Below, piece by piece: positions 62,082-64,000 of a stretch of DNA of 64,000 nt. Under the pieces are notes generated by a model that saw nothing but the letters and a program-made list of their open reading frames with translations, did no database searches and was not told where the DNA came from. Every line of letters begins with the position of its first letter. Within the stretch, counting starts at the first letter, position 1. Made by a program: the position numbers and the translations under genes. Source of the DNA: Bugula neritina (Eukaryota; Bryozoa; Gymnolaemata; Cheilostomatida; Bugulidae); contig OZ037765.1 of the NCBI GenBank assembly GCA_964035545.1, forward strand, positions 34,609,504-34,673,503, written 5' to 3'.

Positions 62082-63699
62082 TCAAGTTGCGTGGATGGCA
62101 GATTTGGTGGTGGAGAGAGTGGACGAATCGTTAGCCTGGGAACCAATGTCCAGGTCAGAGGAGTGAGCAGTCAATCTGGTAGGAGGAGTTCCTGGAAGCC
62201 CGAGTATGCCTCCGATACTGTGGTTATGACAGCCGGAGCTGGAGCTATTCTGATTGAGCATGGAGGCAGCAGGGACGCTGCTGCTCTCCGAGGCGTAGTC
62301 TGTCTGAGAAGAATCGTCACTATCGCTAGCCCCAGCTCTCCTGCCGCTACTATTGTCTAGGTCAAGGTCGTCCTCCTCGTCTTCTCTATCTGTCTGTTCG
62401 TCCGCGTCAGGATCACCTGTCATGAATCTAATGCACTTCTTCTTTCGTCTACAATAACCACATGACACTTAGAGCTGTTAGAGTGTAACTATAACCAGCA
62501 GCCTTGGCTCCAGTCATACCTCCAGCCTTCATAAGCTATAGCAAAGGACGTGCAGGAAACAGAGGCTAACCTCACCAAGCATCTCGCCAGCATGCTGACC
62601 CCAGAGCAGCACGGCTCAGCTCAGCACGTGTTATACAGTGAGTGATGTTACAGTATAAAGCAGGCATGCACTGCAGCGGCTGAGGACAAACCTACTCAAC
62701 AAATGAGATCTAAAGCTCTGTGACAACGTCATGGTTCACAGGTTCAACTGTAGACATCAATTTGCAGACGGACTTACAACAGCGAATATCCGGGTGGAGG
62801 TTGAAAAGAGTTAGTAAGAGTTGCGTGTGCTTTATACAAGCCCTTCACCAGCATTGCATTTGTGAGCGAGAATTATAGTGAGATGTTGGAGTTGTGATAC
62901 TTTGCTGATGTGAAACGTAGTTTAGACAACTTCAAATTTCATTAATAACCGATGCATGGCAGACATGGAAAAGCCTAGGCAGAGCAACTTTGAGTGATGT
63001 TGACGAGGCAATGTTAGGGTTAGGCTAGGAGGGAGAGAGGGGAGAGTAGGTTGATACAGGGTTACAGTGTGACAATCATGCAACATGCAGCTGTGTACCT
63101 GGTGCAGTGCTCACCGCCTCGCTGCCTGCTGCCATAACAGCCAGCAGACTAGACTGCGACGTGATTGGTGCCGCGCTATTCTGATCTAGAGAGAGTGCGG
63201 GGGGCCCCGCCCTGCCCGCACTGTTCTGCGGCTCGTCAGACTCGGTTTTTATACGCAAGTCTGTCGGCCCGTTACAGTGGTCGGGCAGAAAGACGTGCGG
63301 CTCAGCCGACGACAGCGGCTCTACCATTCTGAAACATACAGACTGCCTGTGCTAGAAAGTGCTAGAAACATACACCTTGTGCTGAAATAATGTGTGCCGT
63401 GGGTGCTGTCTTGTTAGAAATCATAAAACACTGAAATAGACACGAGCTGCAGTTAGGTGTGCTCAGAATAAATTCTACACATTGGTGCAAACAATTAGGA
63501 CAGAGTGTGGGCTAGTACAGTGTGGGCTAGTACAGTGTATTGAGTTAGCTTATATAGTGGTGCAGTTAGAATAGAAGATAGGCTAAAATCTAGCCCGCAG
63601 GTAAAGTGGATCATCATGGTACCTACCTGCAAGGCTTACACCATTGGCTCTGCTGGTCCAACCCAAATCTTGCTCTACATTTCTTAGGGTTTGAACATT
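62082..63699 (-). CDS. TCF7L2: TCF/LEF transcription factor, 3' end with split C-clamp
   Basis: Only the 3' part is in the window; the HMG box and beta-catenin-binding region are beyond 64000. Exon 63627-63699 encodes [17 protein letters not shown] and ends in phase 2. Joining it to exon 62082-62448 completes the C-clamp as [10 protein letters not shown], followed by an acidic and Ser-rich tail ending KSAIHAT. The C-clamp is a Cys/Lys/Arg-rich motif of TCF E-tails that adds helper-site DNA recognition in Wnt target selection. Invertebrates usually have one TCF/LEF gene, so the symbol marks the family, not a vertebrate paralogue. Confidence 0.88.
63076..63329 (-). CDS. Putative alternative terminal exon of TCF/LEF
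   Basis: The acceptor GTTTCAG at 63330 joins in frame to the C-clamp first-half exon (phase 2), giving [17 protein letters not shown] and running open to a TGA at 63076-63078 (GTQLHVA). If spliced onward from the donor after GCACCAG it would shift the C-clamp frame, so it best fits an alternative last exon that yields an isoform lacking the second half of the C-clamp. Confidence 0.6.
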
Positions 63700-63719
63700 C
63701 TGCAACAGAACATCCAGTA

Positions 63720-63870
63720 TGGTTGAGTTACTGACAGTCACAGTTACTGTGAGTTAGTCACAGTTACTGTGAGTTAGTCACAGTTACTGTGAGTTAGTCA
63801 CAGTTACTGTGAGTTAGTCACAGTTACTGTGAGTTAGTCACAGTTATTAGTTATTCATAGTTACTGTGAG
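63720..63870. repeat. Intronic 20-bp repeat (CAGTTACTGTGAGTTAGTCA)
   Basis: Six to seven copies in the TCF/LEF intron upstream of the C-clamp exon. Confidence 0.9.
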
Positions 63871-64000
63871 TTATAGTCATGTTGCTTTGCCAGCAAATCT
63901 AACATGAATAAGTTGAAATAGTGGAATGGCTAGTAATAATTCATCTCAACAGATGTATAAATAATGAGCAGACACACAGTTCCTTTCACCACTCTGCACC

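Overview
This is animal nuclear DNA. Every recognisable gene is split by GT-AG introns, and the set (SWI/SNF ATPase, ARMC8, ERCC1, TCF/LEF, and a thyroid-hormone-receptor-type nuclear receptor) points to a bilaterian. The receptor carries a long tail after helix 12. From memory a long C-terminal region is also a feature of the ascidian receptor, so a tunicate is possible, but the window does not settle the taxon. There is one 200-N assembly gap (10377-10576).

Layout: (1) 64-3717 plus, 3' part of a long coiled-coil protein resembling the kinetochore protein NDC80. (2) 4471-13994 minus, a gene whose exons join in frame into leucine-rich repeats, a Roc GTPase, a COR region and a complete caspase domain; this is the most unusual object here. 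(3) 16480-30254 minus, the Brahma/BRG1 (SMARCA4-type) remodelling ATPase. (4) 33185-42472 plus, ARMC8, divergent from SMARCA4 across an AT-rich 2.9 kb spacer. (5) 43137-48250 minus, a speriolin-like (SPATC1 family) protein. (6) 49516-55141 minus, a thyroid-hormone-receptor-like NR1A receptor. (7) 57550-61313 plus, ERCC1, divergent from the receptor. (8) 62082-63699 minus, the 3' end of TCF/LEF with a C-clamp split over two exons and a third, apparently alternative, terminal exon between them.

The genes are unrelated in function and look like an ordinary gene-dense neighbourhood. The second strong signal is structural. Most longer introns are wholly or largely private minisatellites (units of 9-50 bp), and in many cases the array is flush with, or includes a copy of, the intron's own donor or acceptor. 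Several short inverted-repeat elements (MITE-like) also lie in introns or spacers, including a clean TTAA-flanked piggyBac-like copy and two members of a 110-135 bp family.

Exon limits were set by eye from splice consensus, reading-frame phase and protein-family similarity. Phase was checked through all joined exons of genes 2, 3, 5, 6 and 7 and through most of genes 1 and 4. No transcript data or searches were available.
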